Shown here: piece after piece, positions 1 to 12,201 of the stretch | Layout: each line of letters opens with the position of its first letter | Position numbering within the stretch: the first letter of the stretch is position 1 | DNA from: Alopecurus myosuroides | Taxonomy: Eukaryota > Streptophyta > Magnoliopsida > Poales > Poaceae | DNA length: 64,000 nt | Assembly: GCA_028641055.1 (NCBI GenBank) | Contig: CM054060.1 | Coordinates: forward strand, 238,170,833 to 238,234,832 | Reading direction: 5' to 3' | Program-made: the position numbers and the translations under genes | Notes under the pieces: model-generated | Databases searched by the model: none | What the model was told of the DNA's origin: nothing | The model's input: only the letters and a program-made list of their open reading frames with translations

Positions 1-1222
1 AGTTCACTAGTGGTGTCTCTCCATAAAAGATGCTAATATGCGTGGTGAACAAATTGCAGCTGGGAAGTTGATAGATAAAGAAACATGCATGACATAATTA
101 CTACTATGAGATTCATGCGGGCATTACAACAAGATACATAGACTATCATCCAACTGCATCTATGACTAATAATCCACCCTCCAAATATCATCCTAATAAA
201 CGTTGGGTATTAAGTTGCAAGCAATAGGTTATCGCAGTAAGCAAAGTGTGTAATGTAAACAATGTAAACAAAGTAAACATCGTTGTTTTCTCCCTAATGG
301 CAACAACACATTCTCCATCTGCCACGCTTCTGTCACCTGAGCACATATGGAAAGGAGGCATGAACACACTATCGATCATAAATACTCACTCTTGGAGTCA
401 CTAGCATCTACTTGGCCAGAGCATCTACTAACAACGGAGAGCATGCAAGATCATGAATAACATACACGTAAAGACAACAAGATAGATTTATAATCAAGAT
501 ACATAGCATTTAATAATCATCGGATCCCACCAAACACAACATGTAGCACTACAATAAGATGATCTCGATCATGTGAGACAACTCACGAGATCCTAACATG
601 AGGCATAAAGAGGAGAGGACAACCATCTAGCTACTGCTATGGACCCGTAGTCCAAGGATGAACTACTCACACATCACTCCGGAGGCGGGCATGGTTGTGT
701 AGAGCCCTCCGGTGATGATTTTCCCTCCCGGCAGGGTGCCGGGGAGAACTCTAGAACCCTCCCGATCTTGGGTTGACGATGACAGAGGCCTCGGGTGTTT
801 TTCATGGAAAAGTGGTATCCTTTTAGGTTTCACGCGTCAGCGGGGGGGGGGAGATATGGGCGAAAGGGAGATGGCAGTGGGCGCCCGAGGTGCCCATACC
901 ACCCCCAGGCACGGCCAGGGGGCGCGCCGCCCTATGGTGTGCCCCCCTGTGCCCCCCCCTCCGGGCCTCTTTGGGACTCCGTGGAACCTTCGGGGATTCT
1001 AAAACTTCCGGGCTTCAGATTTTCAAATTCCAAGAATATTTCTAGAACAACTTTTCTGAAACTAAAAACAGCAGAAAACAGGAATTGGCTCTGTGGCATC
1101 TTGTCAATAGTTTAGTCCCCGAAAATCGATAAAAATGACATAAAGTGTAAGGAAAACATGTAGCATATGACATGAAAACAACATGAAACATCAGAAATTA
1201 AGGACACTTTTATGACGTATCA
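1..1222 (-). mobile_element. Family A gypsy LTR, truncated by window edge
   Basis: Read on the minus strand this begins TGATACGTCAT at 1222 and runs leftward, matching the LTRs at 2007-3592, 10606-12201, 18545-20133 and 24656-26259. About the last quarter of the LTR lies outside the window, judged from where the shared 'actagtggtgtctctcc' block sits in the other copies. It cuts off the left part of the Tat element, so it inserted there or joins it by a rearrangement. Whether it is a solo LTR or the 5' LTR of a whole element cannot be told, because the other end is not visible. Confidence 0.85.
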
Positions 1223-2001
1223 CCTGCTTCCCCTCCTGAAGACGATGAATATGAGGAGCAAAGTGACGATGAGGACGAGGTTTGTGAATTTGACTCTCTT
1301 GGTCACTTGTGTAATCAATTTGCTAATACTGGTTACTCGCAGGGTGATCCGGTTGAACTAGAAGGTGCCGACTTAGGGCAGGGGGAGCATCCTAAGAGGC
1401 GTCGGATCATGGTATTCCGGATCTCAACCCCACTACTTATATTACTGGCTCGAATGTGGTAGTTGAGAAAGATTCCCCTGTGACCAACAAGAGGAGCCGA
1501 CAGGCCGTTGCAAAGGTGCCTTTTTCTAGATTGCTCAAAACACCTTTGAACCCGTCCTCACATATGAGGAAAACGCGGGATGACGAGGATACCATCAAGA
1601 GAAGGAGCACCCGGAGCTCCGGCTCCAGTGATTTACAAGCAGGTTTGCCTCAGAAAACTCCTACCCGCCGGGTTTCCAGAGCTCCAGTTTCTCCTACCGC
1701 TTCACACCCTTTGGCAGGGAAAATCCGTCCTGAGTTGAGTCACACTTTTCATACAGATTCTCCCAACTCCGGTTCTTCCCATTATAGCGGAGCCAGTGAG
1801 TTTTCCATCAATTCTGGGTAAGTAAACTCCTAAGTTTTTAATCATAATTGTAACCAATTTTTCCATTCCGGTTTATAACGTTACTTTGTTACACGACCCA
1901 AGTTGTGATCAAAGTGACTCCAATTTCAGTCGCTGCTCCACCAGCTAACTTGGAGAAAAAAAGTTGTTGAAGAAACTCAAGATGAACCGGCTGATCAATC
2001 G

Positions 2002-2006
2002 CCGGG
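2002..2006. repeat. TSD ccggg, left copy (family A)
   Basis: Five bases directly before the TG of the 5' LTR; the same five bases follow the CA of the 3' LTR at 12202-12206. This fixes the ends of the insertion. Confidence 0.9.
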
Positions 2007-3592
2007 TGATACGTCATAAATGTATCCCTAATTTCTGATGCTCCATGATCATATTTTGCCAATTGCTACATGTTATCTCCCTTATTTATAGCATTTTATA
2101 TGTTTTCTGGACTAACCTATTAACAAGATGCCACAGAGCCAGTTCCCTGTTTTCTGCTGTTTTTTTGTTTCAGAAAAGTTGTTCTGGAAATATTCTCGGA
2201 ATTGGAAAATTCGAAGCCCGGAAGTCCTATTTTCCCCGAAAGCATCCAGAAGACCGAAGAGGAGCCAGAGAGGGGCAGCAGGGGGGCCACACCATAGGGT
2301 GGTGCGCCCCCCGGCCGCGCCAGCTAGGGGTGTGGGCCCCCTGGAGCGCCGCCGCCTTCGCCCTTTCGCCTATTTAAGCCCCCTGGATGAAAAACCCTAG
2401 GCACCTGATCAAAATCCCCGAAAAAGTTCTGCAGCCGCCGTCACCGTCAACCCCAAACCAGGGGGGTTCTGAAGCTGTTTCAGGCACCCTGTCGGAGAGG
2501 AGATCATCACCGGAGGCCTCTTCATCACCATGCCTGCCTCCGGAGTGATGCGTGAGTAGTTCATATTTGGACTATGGGTCCGTAGATGTAGCTATATGGT
2601 TGTCTTCTCCTCATATGCCTCCATGTTTAGATCTCGTGAGCTGCCTATCATGATCGAGATTGATCTTATGTAATTCTCTGTGTTGTGTTTGTTGGGATCC
2701 GATGAATATTGACCTTATGCCAAGTTGATTATAGTCTTTATTTGCATGTGTTATTTGTGATCTTGCATGCTCTTCGTTGCTAGTGGTTATTCTGGCCAAG
2801 TAATTGTTAGTGACTCCAAGAGGGAGTATTTATGCTCGATAGTGGGTTCATGCCTCCTTGTTGCCTTGCTCGAGTGACAAAAACGTGAAGGGGGAGGATG
2901 TGCTGTTGCCATTAGGGACAAAACAACGGTGAGAGTGCCCGCGTGCATAATCATTGCTTACATTACACACTTTGTTTAATGCAATTATCTGTTGCTTGCA
3001 ACTTAATACCTGAGGGGGTTCGGATGATAACCTGAGGGTGGATTATAGTCATAGATGCAGATGGATGTCGGTCTATGTATCTTGTTGTAATGCCCGCACT
3101 AAATAGCATAGTAATCTTCATGTCATATTGTGCACTACGGTGCAACCTTTATTTGTCAATTGCCCAGCTGTAATTTGTTCACCCAGCATGCTATCTTTTA
3201 TGGAGAGACACCACTAGTGAAACTATGAACCCCGGTCCATTTTTCCACACTGTTAAACAAACCACAACAATTTCCTGCTCTCTTTACTTTCTGCAAGCAT
3301 ACACTGTTTTTCCACATTATACGTAAATCTTTGTTTTCAGCAAGACCGGTAAGATTGACAACCTCACTGTACCGTTGGGGCAAAGTATTTTGATTGTGTT
3401 GTGTGCAGGTTCCATGTTGTTGCTGACACCAGTGAAGCGCCAGCACCATCGTCAGTGGCATCAACCTTCCGAAGATTCTCTTTCTCCTACTGGATTGATA
3501 ACCCTGGTTCTTAACTAAGGGGAAAACTCCTACCGCTGTGCTCATCAGGGTTCGCAACAAAACAGAGAAAGGATTTAACTCTGCCAGCATCA
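2007..3592 (+). repeat. Family A 5' LTR
   Basis: Starts TGATACGTCAT and ends GCCAGCATCA. A TATA-like TATTTAAG at 2371-2378 lies in a GC-rich U3 end, the likely promoter. It pairs with the 3' LTR at 10606-12201, which has the same order of blocks. Confidence 0.92.
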
Positions 3593-3601
3593 AGGATTAT
3601 T

Positions 3602-3619
3602 TTGGCGCCATTGCCGGGG
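3602..3619 (+). other. Primer binding site of family A
   Basis: TGGCGCCATTGCCGGGGA lies ten bases after the LTR end. The TGGCGCC(G/A)TTGCCGGGGA form recurs next to 5' LTRs in grass gypsy elements and would pair with a tRNA 3' end. Which tRNA it pairs with was not determined. Confidence 0.75.
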
Positions 3620-3985
3620 AGAAGGAAGTCTTCTGGCAAAGGGAGTCTCTCACTCTCAATCTCTTTATTTTGTTTTTATTGTCTTGTTTATATTTTTTTC
3701 TTGTTTTTATTTATCTATATCAAAAACACAAAAAAATTAGTTTATTTCTCTATATCAAAAACACAAAAAAATCTATCTTGAAAACACAAAAAAATTAGTT
3801 TACTTCATAGCTGTTATTTATTTGCTTGCTTTTATGTCTAGTTTTGTTCCTGTCATTATGTCACTAGGGTAAACTAGCTTTACTTTCAAACAAGGGAATG
3901 ATGAGAACTTCTTGAACCTAAAATAACTTTAAATCTAATTCTTCGTAGTTTTTACTTTGGTCTTGTTCTTTGTTATAGATATGCT

Positions 3986-4680
3986 TTGGATACTGTGGTA
4001 GGAGGTGATTTCCTTAATTGTGATAGAGCTCAAGCTTTCAGTGCTATAAGGAAATTAATTGCAACCTACAGCTTACCCAATAGTTCTGATAAAGCATTTG
4101 CAGATATTTATGCAAGATTAAATACTCTTGAATCACGTATTTCTATCTTAAAAGAGGGATATAGCCAAATTGGCGAACATCTTGATCATGTCCCAATAAA
4201 TTTTGAGTCAACAAATATGATCCCTTTGGTTAAAGTTGTTATAAATGGAGAAACTTTTCATGCTCGTTGTGATATTATGTCTGAATTTTGTCTTATGCCT
4301 AAGGAAATTTATGAATCTTTGAACCTTTGGGGGCTAGCTGATGGAGGAGAAGAAATTCCCCTCATTAATAACACCACTATATTTCCCATTGGGATAGCTG
4401 AAGGAGTGTTTACAAAAATCAGGGGAAGTACCATATCCACTGATTATCTTGTTATTGAATGTGTAGGAGAAGGAAGAATTACGCTTGGAAGATCCCTGCG
4501 AAACTCTTGGGGGCAGTAATAGATGTGGGGAATGGTACATTAAAATTTACCTTCACACCATGTGAACACACGAAGAAGGTTAAGAAGAAGGGTAAGAGGA
4601 TCAAAAAGATAGTTATTGGTATTGATGTTGATGCTTCTTCACTTGAAAACACTTTAGTTGATTTTTCTATGCCTAGCTGA
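3986..4680 (+). pseudogene. Gag/aspartic-protease-like remnant of family A
   Basis: The first frame (3986-4522) has a gag-like N-terminus (GGDFLNCDRAQAF) and then a retropepsin-like fold: a 'VVINGETFHARCDI' strand, 'LPKEIY-like' residues and the late 'ITLGRSLR' motif that ends such proteases. Where a DSG or DTG triad is expected the protein reads CDIMSEF, so the catalytic glycine is missing. A frameshift near 4495-4515 moves the reading to the frame ending at 4680, whose 'LLGAVIDVGNGTLKF' is the usual continuation, followed by a basic Lys-rich tail. Nothing pol-like follows. This is best read as the decayed protein of a non-autonomous element that relies on enzymes from a relative. Lineage (Athila-like) is inferred. 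Confidence 0.6.
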
Positions 4681-5892
4681 AAGGCTTTAAAGAAAAGCGC
4701 TACCGGGAGACAACCCGTTTTATTTCTCTGTTTTCTTTCAGTTTTCCTTTGTTTTCTTTGGTGTGCTTGCACCTGGGTGTTGTCTATTTCCTTAGAAACC
4801 CCTCTTTATCTTTTCTTTTGAGTTTTGTTTGAGCCAAGTAAAGCCACTAGTGGAAAGTTGAGCCTATATTTCGGATTTCTGCGTAGGAAACAGATTTCTG
4901 CTGACCATTGTAAATTCCGTTAAAAAACGCAGAAAATTCATATTGACCTGAGCTTTTTTGTGCTTAAGACTGCGTTATATACGCATCTTTTCTAGAAGAC
5001 CACTTGTTGATTTGAGCATCATAAGATTTTTTTAAAAATCGATCTTTACCTGTTGTTCTGTTTTCGACAGATTTCTGCCATTTAGCGCATTTGCATCTTA
5101 ATCTCTTTCTTTTGGTGTTCTTTTGAGAAAAAGAGTTTTAAAGAAGTTAAGAAAGTATCTAATGTGTTTTTTAGTGTTAGACTTGTGTTGAAACTGAACC
5201 ATGGGGATTTATTATTTCGATTGCACTAATGTTGCTAATGAAGATTGTGAGAATTTTGATGTGAAGGAAGTTTTCAAGGGTCAAGAGAAGAGGATGATAT
5301 GATGTGATCAAGAAGAGTGAAAAGCCTAAGCTTGGGGATGCCCCGGTGGAACATACAAGAAAATTCCAAGAAGACGCAAGCGTCTAAGCTTGGGGATGCC
5401 CAAGGCATCCCCTTCTTCATCAACAAATTATCAGGTCACTTCTAGTGAAACTATATTTTTATTCGGTCGCATCTTATGTGCTTTATTTGGAGCGTTTTTT
5501 TATTTTTCTTTTCAGTTTGCTTTTTCTTTTGCTTTCAGTTTGTTTTTAATTTCTTAATAATCTTGGTTGGACCCTAGAATTATTTTATTGGAGAGTGAGA
5601 CGCTCCGCTTTTTCATGAGAATACGTTGTATTCTTAGTCTCTGTCTAGCTGCTGCATTTATTCAGCTCCTGTTTTGCAGGCATCTCTTATAAGAGATGTT
5701 AGTTTTAGTAGTATTATGTGAGTACTCTCATGTTTTATTGCTGTATCATGAATAGTATTTTTGTTAAAGCATGTTTTGTATGGTGCTTGTTGGGAGGAAC
5801 AAAAAACTGTTGCTTGAAGTAGAATCTATAACAGTAATAGTAAAAGCTTGTATAGACTGTGGCTAGGACTTTTTCATGCCATGATAAATGTT
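4681..5892 (+). other. Non-coding internal region of family A
   Basis: No credible ORF. The sequence is T-rich and holds two copies of the polypurine-tract-like motif taagcttggggatgcc at 5327-5342 and 5385-5400, matching the true tract at 10590-10605. Confidence 0.6.
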
Positions 5893-5903
5893 ATTTTAGT
5901 TTT
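5893..5903. repeat. LINE target-site duplication, left copy
   Basis: attttagtttt at 5893-5903 recurs at 9166-9176 on the other side of the LINE. Confidence 0.85.
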
Positions 5904-6025
5904 TTTTTGACACCATTACTGTGGGGGAATCCCCCAAAGCCCCCCATTTATTAATAAAATAAAAGGTTATTTACAAAATTTACACTATATACAAGGGGAT
6001 TAGGGGAGTGAATCAATCCAAGATG

Positions 6026-7159
6026 TCAAAAAACAGAGAGATCTCTCTTCACCCTGTACTTAAGCAGGGTGACTTCCTGTATAAACAGGGCCTTCCATCC
6101 TCTAAAACTTGGTTTGATATTCTTGAAAATCCAACCATTCCTCTGCTTCCAGATGCACCAGCAGGCCAGGGTCACTATCTCCACAAAACAGGGACGAGAA
6201 AAATGTTTCTTGGCAGACATGATAGTAAATAATGAAGAACCTGGGTACCAAGGGATTTGTAGATAGTTCCAAATCCTTGTACTGAATGTGCAATTGAAGA
6301 ACAAATGCCTCCAGTCTTCATAAACATGGGCAGGACATAGGATGCAATCAGAAGAATCATTAACATTCCAGTGTCTTCTAAGCAACATATCCTTGGTGTT
6401 AATTCTATCATGTAGTAACAGCCATGCAAAAAATCTGTGCTTAGATTGACATTTACTCCTCCATATTCCATAGGAAAGTGAATCATAAGGAGCACCATTA
6501 AAATGGTGTTTATAAAAAGAACTCGGATGTAGTCTGCCAGTTGAGTGAGGACTCTTCCATTGATCTTTAATACTTGACTCGAGTGTAAAATTAACAATCA
6601 TGCATTTCAACAACCTTAACTCCTCATTTGCTTGGATAGTCAATGGCAAAGAAAAATTTTGAATGCAATCTGTGCATAGCAAGAACTCATTAACAGATTG
6701 AAGCTTATCTTTTGCAAAAGAATATAACCTTGGAAAGGTTATCCTAAGTAATTGTGGCCGCCAATTATCCTCCCAAAATAGGGCGGTGAAACCATTTCCT
6801 ACAGAGCATGTAGTGAATTTTCTGAATTCCTCAGATAAGGCCAAAATATTTCTCCACCAAAAAGAACCATATTCTACCACAGCATGAGGAGCAACCTGAT
6901 GATAGTAAGCATCAGTAATGAGCTGAACCCAAGGCAAGTCCTCCTGATTATAGAATTTATCTAGATGTTTAAGAAGAAGAGCAGAGTTTTGGATTTTCAA
7001 GTTTATGACCCCCAGTCCTCCCTTCTTTTTAGGTTTACACACCATAGACCAAGCTGCAAGAGAATTAGCTTTGTCTTTCCCTCTCTTGCTCCACAGGCAG
7101 TGTCTTCTTGCTCTGTCAATGACCTCAATAACACCAGCAGGAATAACTAAGGAGAGCAT
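6026..7159 (-). pseudogene. LINE RT C-terminus with zf-RVT zinc-binding region
   Basis: Continuation of the LINE ORF after a frameshift near 7155. It begins 'VIPAGVIEVIDRARRHCLW', typical of the RT thumb region, and contains the conserved 'GGLGVINLKIQNSALLLK' block. The C-terminal zf-RVT region follows: 'WLLLHDRINTKDMLLRR', then CILC...HLFFNC, giving the Cys/His spacing of a zinc knuckle used for RNA binding. It ends at a normal stop before the 3' UTR. The length (377 residues) fits the full C-terminal part of plant L1 ORF2. Confidence 0.9.
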
Positions 7160-7848
7160 TGATAAGTTGGTAATGAAGATAAAACAAAATTTACCAACAC
7201 CAGCCTATCACCATAGGACAGAAAATAGGAAGTGGCAGAAAGACTTCTCTCAACTCTATCAATTAAAGGTGAAAAATCCTTAATAGTTGGTCTAGTAGTA
7301 CCCATGGGCAATCCAAGATAAGTGAAATCCATAGACCCAGTTTTACACTGAAAAAATTCAGCCAGAGCAGTAGTTTCAACAGAATCCAGATTGATAGGAA
7401 TCATAGATGATTTGTGAAATTTGATTTTCAATCCTGTAAAGGCAGCATATGTTTGCAGAATTTCCTTGAAGACCTCCAGGTCTTTTTTACATGCTGGCAG
7501 AACCACTATGGTATCATCAGCATACTGAATAATGGGGAATTCTTTTCTAACTGGGATAGGAGAGGAAAGTAGTCCATCAGAATAAGCCTTATTGACTATA
7601 CTTTGCAATAAATCAGCTCCTTCAACAAATAAAAGTGGAGACAAAGGATCTCTCTGCCTAACTCCTCTTTTGCAGTGAATTTTTTTGCCATGAATCCCAT
7701 TAAGGAGAACAGAAGAAGATCCAGAAGCTAAAATTTCTCTGACCCAACTAATAAACAGTTCTGGAAATCCTTTTATTCTCAAGACTTGTAAAATAGCTTC
7801 ATGATCCAATGTATCAAAGGCCTTTTCAAAATCAATCTTGAGGACCAC
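7147..7848 (-). pseudogene. LINE reverse transcriptase palm domain
   Basis: Same frame as the upstream endonuclease/RT segment after the TGA. It opens with 'LKIDFEKAFDTLDHEAI' (RT motif A, first catalytic Asp), then 'RGVRQRDPLSPLLF' (motif B), 'QYADDTIVV' (motif C, with both Asp residues of the YADD box intact) and 'TYLGLPMG'. The frame is lost near 7150-7160, where the next part continues in another frame. Its intact YADD contrasts with the LTR elements in this window, which have lost an Asp here. Confidence 0.92.
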
Positions 7849-7917
7849 TATTTTCTTTTTTGACTGCTGGCATTGGAACAGGAATTCAAAAGACCAGGCA
7901 GGACAGTCTTGGATTGT

Positions 7918-9156
7918 TCAACCCTTTATAAAACCATATTGGTTATCATGAATTGTATCACAGATAATATTTTGCATTCTATTAGCAATAAGCTTGGTGA
8001 CAAATTTGAGACAAGTATTAGTCAATGAAATTGGCCTGAAATCATTGACAGTTTCAGGGGAATTTGTTTTTGGAATGAGAGTGATATAAGAATCATTTAT
8101 ACTCTGCAAAGATAAATTCCCTGAATGAAAATCATGGCATAGTTGAGTGAAATCATCTTTTAGCACAGCCCAACATTTTTTCACAAAGAGACCATTGAAC
8201 CCATCAGGCCCTGGAGCTCTATCAGTCTTAAGAGATTTCATAACATTAATAATTTCCTCTGGAGTGAAGGGCTCAATAAGACATTCCAGGTTAACAGAAG
8301 GCTGTATAACAGTGGAAAGATCTAAATGCTGAGTGATGACAGATGATACACCCATTCTATTCTTGAAACAATACCAAAAAGCAGCTGCCTTATGGTGATG
8401 GTCAATCAGTGAGACCCCTTCTTCATTTTTAATCTCAGCAATAGTATTAATTCTATACCTTTCTGTAGCTTTGGCATGATTTTTTTTTGTATTTTCACCA
8501 CCAAGTTGTACCCATCTGATAGTGCATCTATTCTTCCAATAGGCAGATTGAGAAAGGAGCAGCTTATGCAGATGAGTTTTAACAATAATTCTGAAATTAA
8601 ATTCAGGTCTACTAAGGTAACTTTCTTCCTCCAGAGTATCCAAGATCAAAATAACCTTATTGCATTTGGCAATTAGTAACTTCAGATTAGAGAGGCTTCT
8701 ACCCCACCTTTTGAGTTCATGCCTGATGTTTTTAAGTTTAGCAGTAATTATGGCAGCAATGTTATTTTTCCTAACAGGCCATTTCCAAACTTTATCAATA
8801 AGATCCATGAAACCTGGCTGATAGATCCAATGGTTCTCAAATCTGAAGATCTGAGCTTTTGGAATGTTGGTGGAGATGGAGATGACACATGGTACATGAT
8901 CAGAGGTGGACTTAGCAAGAGGCATTACCAATGTATTGGGATAGTTTAAGGTCCACCATGTGCTAGTAAAAAACCAATCAAGTTGTTCAAGAAGAGGTTG
9001 ATCTTGCATATTAGACCAAGTAAAGGATCTTCCCTTTAAAGGTAACTCAATTAGCCCAAGATGACTAATGATTTCATTAAAAATGAAAATATCATTCATA
9101 TCTGCTCCAGGTTTATTCCTGTTGTCCACTGATCTGATAAAATTGAAGTCACCCAC
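7918..9156 (-). pseudogene. LINE endonuclease C-terminus and RT N-terminal half
   Basis: Minus-strand frame starting at the truncation point with GDFNFIRS, the apurinic-type endonuclease signature of L1 elements, followed by 'RSFTWSN' and 'SDHVPC', also endonuclease motifs with the catalytic D and H of SDH. The RT then begins: 'APGPDGFNGLFVKKCW', 'LIPKTNSPETVNDFRPISL' and 'QYGFIKG'. The reading stops at a TGA (7918-7920) where this family normally has an arginine, consistent with CGA to TGA. The next segment (7848-7147) is in the same frame, so this is a nonsense mutation. The protein would cut target DNA and copy its own RNA in the nucleus. Not functional as it stands. Confidence 0.9.
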
Positions 9157-9176
9157 CAGTAACCAATTTTAGTTTT

Positions 9177-10589
9177 AAAGCCTTGTGGTTATTGATTAGC
9201 ATGATTAGCCTCAAATATCTAAGAGTGTTTAATATGTATTGAAAGATTCTTGAGTTGTTCTTGTCATAGTAAAGCATCAATATATGGTATTCTCTTTCGA
9301 ATGTTTTATTTGGTTGACTTGGCGCATGCTCACACCATGTTTATGACTACAAACCAGTCACGAATAGCCTCCATGACCACTTAGTTTTTGAAGTTGTGAT
9401 ATTGCTTATGTTTTAATTAATGATTCTTATGTCGCTATGCATGATTATGGCTCTTATGCTCTCTTGATTTGTCGCTCCCGGTCTTTTGCTAGCCTCCACC
9501 TGTACTGAGTATGAGCTCTACTCGTGCATCCAAACTCCCTTAAACCAAAGTTTTTCCCATTGTTTCCACCATACCTACCTACATGTGGTATTTAACTCCA
9601 TTCCAAAGTAAATTGCTCATGTGTTACCTTTAAAACCTTCAAAATTACTCCTGCTTTATGTTCCTGTTTTTGCTCATGAGGACGTAAATAGAGAATCTTT
9701 ATCTCACTTTTTGATTGGATTTCACACCCTGGACTTGTGGCTTCATCGGCTTATCCAAATGATAGAAGAGCTGGCAGCGGGGTACCCAGCCCCAAATTAA
9801 TGCATACAAATTATCTTCGCTATTTTACCCCCTGATTTATCAGTCAAAGCATAATTGTGCAAACAAAAGAGAAAGAGGGATGACCTTGTACACCAGTTGC
9901 GTCCTTCACCATGGGAGCCGCTCTTGTGAATCCAGTTGACTTGTGACATACTGTATTTTCTGTTTACCATTCGTTGACATTAGCATACATCTCCCAAAAT
10001 ATAGACATTCCTCCACAAATGTCAAACTTTTAATACCTCTGTTTAATAAAATAAAAGCTCTAACACATGAGCGATCCCTGCTTCCCTCTGCGATGGGCCT
10101 TTCTTTTACTTTTATGTTGAGTCCCCATTTTCTAACTTTATGCACAGTTGAGAGAGCATTTTTGCCATTCTGAGTTCTATGTGCATTTGTCCCATAAGAT
10201 TCAATAATTACTTCATGATGTGATATTATTTGTTCTTAAATTATTTGTTCTAGTCTTCCTCTTGAACTTTGAAGGTGTCATGGCATTTATGTTTTGGCCC
10301 ACTCTTAAGGACTATCAAAATATCACTTTGCCATGCTTTCTCTACACCTGAAACAAATGTTTACCTTTCTTTGCATTATTATTCATGATCCTTTATTTGA
10401 GTTACTTTTCGTGATGCAAATTAAATGCTATGCTTTATTATTAAAGTTTTATTGATCATGCCTGTGTTTAAAGTCTTATGATCTCAGCGTGCATATGCTT
10501 TTACATTAGATTGATCAAGTTTGTGTTAGTAGCATGTCACCTCAGAAATTACTATTTTATCGTTTACCTAGTCGAGGACGAGTAGGAAC
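9177..10589 (+). other. Non-coding 3' internal region of family A
   Basis: No coding signal. The part around 9470-9640 has a close relative at 24520-24655, which identifies that fragment as the same kind of element. Confidence 0.7.
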
Positions 10590-10605
10590 TAAGCTTGGGG
10601 ATGCT
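10590..10605 (+). other. Polypurine tract of family A
   Basis: taagcttggggatgct lies immediately before the TG of the 3' LTR, the position of the plus-strand primer site. Confidence 0.75.
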
Positions 10606-12201
10606 TGATATGTCATAAACGTATCCCTAATTTCTGATGCTCCATGATAATATTTTGCCAATTGCTACATGTTTTCTCCCTTATTTATAGCATTTTTATA
10701 CGTTTTCCGGACTAACCTATTAACAAGATGCTACAGAGCCAGTTCCATGTTGTCTGCTGTTTTTTAGTTTCAGAAAAGTTGTTCTGGAAATATTCTCGGA
10801 ATTGGAAAATTCGAAGCCCAGAAGTCCTATTTTCCACGGAAGCATCCAGAAGAACGAAGAGGAGCCAGAGAGAGGCAGCAGGGGGGCCACACCATAGGGT
10901 GCCCCCCTCGGCCGTGCCACCTAGGCGTGTGGCCCCCCTGGAGTGTCACCGCCTTCTCCCTTTTTCCTATTTAAGCCCCTGATGGAAAATCCTAGGCACC
11001 TGATCGAAATCCCCGAAAAAGTTCCGCAGCCGCCGTCACCGTCAACCCCAGATCAGGGAGTTCTGAAGCTGTTTTCGGCACCCAGCCGGAGAGGAGATCA
11101 TCACCGGAGGCCTCTTCATCACCATGCCTGCCTCCGGAGTGATGCGTGAGTAGTTCATCCTTGGACTACGGGTTCGTAGTTGTAGCTAGATGGTTGTCTT
11201 CTCCTCATATGCCTCCATGTTTAGATCTCGTGAGCTACCTATCATGATCGAGATTGATCTTATGTAATTCTCTGTGTTGTGTTTGCTGGAATCCGATGAA
11301 TATTGACCTGATGCCAAGTTGATTATAGCCTCTATTTGCATGCGTTATTTGTGATCTTGCATGCTCTCCGTTGCTAGTGGTTATTCTGGCCAAGTAATTG
11401 TTAGTGACTCCAAGAGGGAGTATTTATGCTCGATAGTGGGTTCTTGCCTCCTTGTTGCCTTGCTCGAGTGAAAGAAACGTGAAGGGGGAGGATGTGATGT
11501 TCCCATTAGGGAGAAAACAGCGGTGAGAGTGCCCACGTGCATAATCATTGCTTACATTACACACTTTGTTTGATGCAATTATCTGTTGCTTGCAACTTAA
11601 TACCTGAGGGGGGTCGGATGATAACCTGGGGGTGGATAATTAGTCATAGATGCAGATGGATTCCGGTCTATGTATCTTGTTGTAATGCCCGCACTAAATA
11701 GCATAGTAATCTTCATGTCACATTGTGCACTACGGTGCAACCTTTATTTGTCATTTTCCCAGTTGTAATTTGTTCACCCAGCATGCTATCTTTTATGGAG
11801 AGACACCACTAGTGAAACTACGAACCCCGGTCCATTTTTCCACACTGTTAAACAAACCACAACAATTTCCTGCTCTCTTTACTTTCTGCAAGCATACACT
11901 ATTTTTTCACACTATACGTCTAATCTTTGTTTTCAGCAAGACCGGTGAGATTGATAACCTCACTGTACCGTTGGGGCAAAGTATTTTGATTGTGTTGTGT
12001 GCAGGTTCCATGTTGTTGCTGAGACCGGTGAAGCACCAGCACCACCGTCAGTGGCATCAACCTTCCGAAGATTCTCTTTCTCCTACTGGATTGATAACCC
12101 TGTTTCTTAACTAAGGGGAAAACTCCTACCGTTGTGCTCATCACACCTTCCTCTTGGGGTTCCCAACAACGCAGAGAAAGGATTTAACTCTGCCAGCATC
12201 A
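10606..12201 (+). repeat. Family A 3' LTR
   Basis: Starts TGATATGTCAT and ends GCCAGCATCA, followed by the duplication ccggg at 12202-12206. TATTTAA at 10969-10975 matches the position in the 5' LTR. An inserted 'cacaccttcctcttggggttcc' near 12143 is present here but absent from the 5' LTR. Confidence 0.92.

Larger units (their letters stand above)
5904..9165 (-). mobile_element. 5'-truncated L1-type LINE
   Basis: The minus-strand reading runs from within the endonuclease (9165) through RT to a C-terminal zinc-knuckle region, then a 3' UTR that ends in a poly(A) (poly-T at 5900-5908 on the plus strand). The 11 bp duplication attttagtttt is exactly what target-primed reverse transcription leaves. 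The 5' truncation falls just before the endonuclease GDFN motif, so ORF1 and most of the endonuclease are missing. It is nested in family A. Only one nonsense and one frameshift are obvious, so it looks younger than its host. Confidence 0.92.
2007..12201 (+). mobile_element. Full-length non-autonomous gypsy, 'family A' (Sabrina/WHAM-like)
   Basis: Two directly repeated LTRs of 1586 and 1596 bp with TG...CA ends flank an internal region with a primer site (3602), a gag/protease-like remnant (3986-4680), long non-coding stretches and a polypurine tract (10590-10605). The duplication ccggg lies on both sides. No RT, RNase H or integrase of this element is present; the only RT inside belongs to a later LINE (5904-9165, minus strand). 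The LTRs differ by several per cent in the part I compared by eye, so the insertion is not very recent. The name is a guess from memory of Triticeae LTR sequences. Confidence 0.9.

Noticed and set aside
841..960. Homopolymer G/C runs as G-quadruplex control elements
   Set aside because: They recur in all family A LTRs as part of a GC-rich U3 end; no independent evidence of function.
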